Assembly: GCA_018969455.1 (NCBI GenBank)
Contig: JAGWYI010000197.1
Location: 1-7,529 of the forward strand
Reading direction: 5' to 3'
From: Bacteroidota bacterium
GTDB taxonomy: Bacteria > Bacteroidota > Bacteroidia > Chitinophagales > Saprospiraceae
DNA length: 7,529 nucleotides
The notes beneath the pieces are model-generated. The model was not told the origin of the DNA, searched no databases, and saw only the letters and a program-made list of their open reading frames with translations. Positions 6,918 through 7,529 of the stretch are shown piece after piece. A program made the position numbers and the translations under genes. Each line of letters starts with the position of its first letter. Position 1 is the stretch's first letter.

Positions 6918-6964
6918 TGTGGTAGTATGAAAGATATGAGCAAAAAAGAAAAACATAAATAAAT

Positions 6965-7529
6965 ATGGCCAATTTGAGTACAGGGGATAAGATTGCTCAA
7001 TTCGGGTTATTGATTGCAGTTATTGCAATAGTTGTTTCTTTAACAACACCTGAAATTAGGGAACTGTTAGGACTAGAAAACGAAAAGTCTGCAAACGATA
7101 ATTTGACGGGCAAACTAAGTGAAAAAGATATTGCCTATATTGGAAGATGGGACTCATCTAAGGTAGCAAATATCGTATTAAAAGAACTTTCACAAGGGAA
7201 AAATGAACATGAAATAAAAAAGGGTCATTTTCAAGGAAAAGATAAACTTGAACATTTTATTATAAACTTTTTTGATTATGATAAATTTGGAGATAATAAT
7301 TTCTCAAAAGTTGCTATTGCATGCAGTCGCCCTGAAAATGGTGATTGCCATGCGTGTGGTGTTGTATTGAGTTTCATTCAATTTATTAAAGTTGAAAGTG
7401 GATGGAAAATAGGTGAAAAATATATTGCGGCAATCTATGATGGATCATTTGGCGATCAGCCTAATGATATTGGAGTGTTTTCTATTGGATATAACATTTT
7501 AGGTATAATCATAGAAGGAAGTTTTACTA
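6965..7529 (+). CDS. Partial CDS: membrane-anchored hypothetical protein with CHAC motif
   Basis: An open frame starts at the ATG at 6965 and runs 188 codons to the window edge without a stop, so the 3' end is missing. I do not recognise a named family. Residues 11-27 (AQFGLLIAVIAIVVSLT) form one probable N-terminal membrane anchor. A charged linker (29-55) follows, then an alpha/beta-looking region with Cys120 and a Cys128-His-Ala-Cys131 motif, followed by VVLSFIQFIKVESGWKIGEK (133-152) and a Gly-rich segment (DGSFGD, 159-164). A Cys-His-Ala-Cys followed by a hydrophobic strand and a Gly-Trp turn recalls, from memory only, small secreted hypothetical proteins of other bacteria. Composition is strongly AT-rich (AAA, TTA, ATT, GAT codons), unlike the GC-richer genes to its left, which suggests separate ancestry or transfer. 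The start lies in an A-rich stretch with no Shine-Dalgarno site. Confidence 0.75.
   Translation, partial: MANLSTGDKIAQFGLLIAVIAIVVSLTTPEIRELLGLENEKSANDNLTGKLSEKDIAYIGRWDSSKVANIVLKELSQGKNEHEIKKGHFQGKDKLEHFIINFFDYDKFGDNNFSKVAIACSRPENGDCHACGVVLSFIQFIKVESGWKIGEKYIAAIYDGSFGDQPNDIGVFSIGYNILGIIIEGSFT

Noticed and set aside
1..7529. CRISPR array, tRNA, rRNA, insertion sequence or toxin-antitoxin or defence module
   Set aside because: No regularly spaced direct repeats, no tRNA or rRNA-like sequence, no transposase motifs and no defence-type protein were seen on either strand.

Overview
The window looks like ordinary chromosome from a member of the Bacteroidota, with Saprospiria or Chitinophagia-like bacteria my best guess. 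The evidence is indirect. Starts are preceded by A-rich stretches instead of clear Shine-Dalgarno sites. Two sites match the Bacteroidota -7 promoter element TAnnTTTG, one of them with a TTG 20 bases upstream. The large secreted protein has a signal peptide ending in Ala-Gln, which is common in this phylum. The protein types (a cystathionine gamma-synthase/lyase-like enzyme, an MlaE-type permease, DapD of the succinylase lysine route, an RDD membrane protein, a YncE-propeller/phosphoesterase fusion) fit as well.

Layout. Bases 1-38 are a perfect palindrome with the form of a bidirectional terminator. A PLP-dependent trans-sulfuration enzyme runs leftwards (1295 to 147). A 207-base divergent spacer separates it from a rightward set of three closely packed genes that look like one operon: an MlaE-family ABC permease (1503-2264), dapD (2281-3099) and an RDD-family membrane protein (3106-3846), with gaps of 16 and 6 bases. 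After an AT-rich 120-base spacer comes the largest gene (3967-6693). It encodes a secreted 908-residue protein with a seven-blade-like YVTN/YncE beta-propeller joined to an alkaline-phosphatase-superfamily phosphoesterase domain. The last 565 bases (from 6965) hold the start of an AT-rich gene, open to the window edge, for a membrane-anchored protein of unknown function with a Cys-His-Ala-Cys motif.

How they fit together. The trans-sulfuration enzyme supplies sulfur amino acids. DapD makes a precursor of lysine and of meso-diaminopimelate for peptidoglycan. MlaE-type permeases move lipids between the membranes. The plus-strand operon therefore has a loose cell-envelope theme, but I see no defence, mobile or CRISPR system here.

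The least ordinary part is 6690-6964, between the phosphoesterase gene and the partial gene. In order it holds a degenerate 7-base repeat array, a strong strand-specific terminator hairpin, a promoter whose -33 element overlaps the terminator T-run, an 80-base stretch without a single C on the plus strand that includes a canonical G-quadruplex motif, and an 11-codon lysine-rich mini-ORF ending two bases before the next start codon. This arrangement is the main item worth testing.
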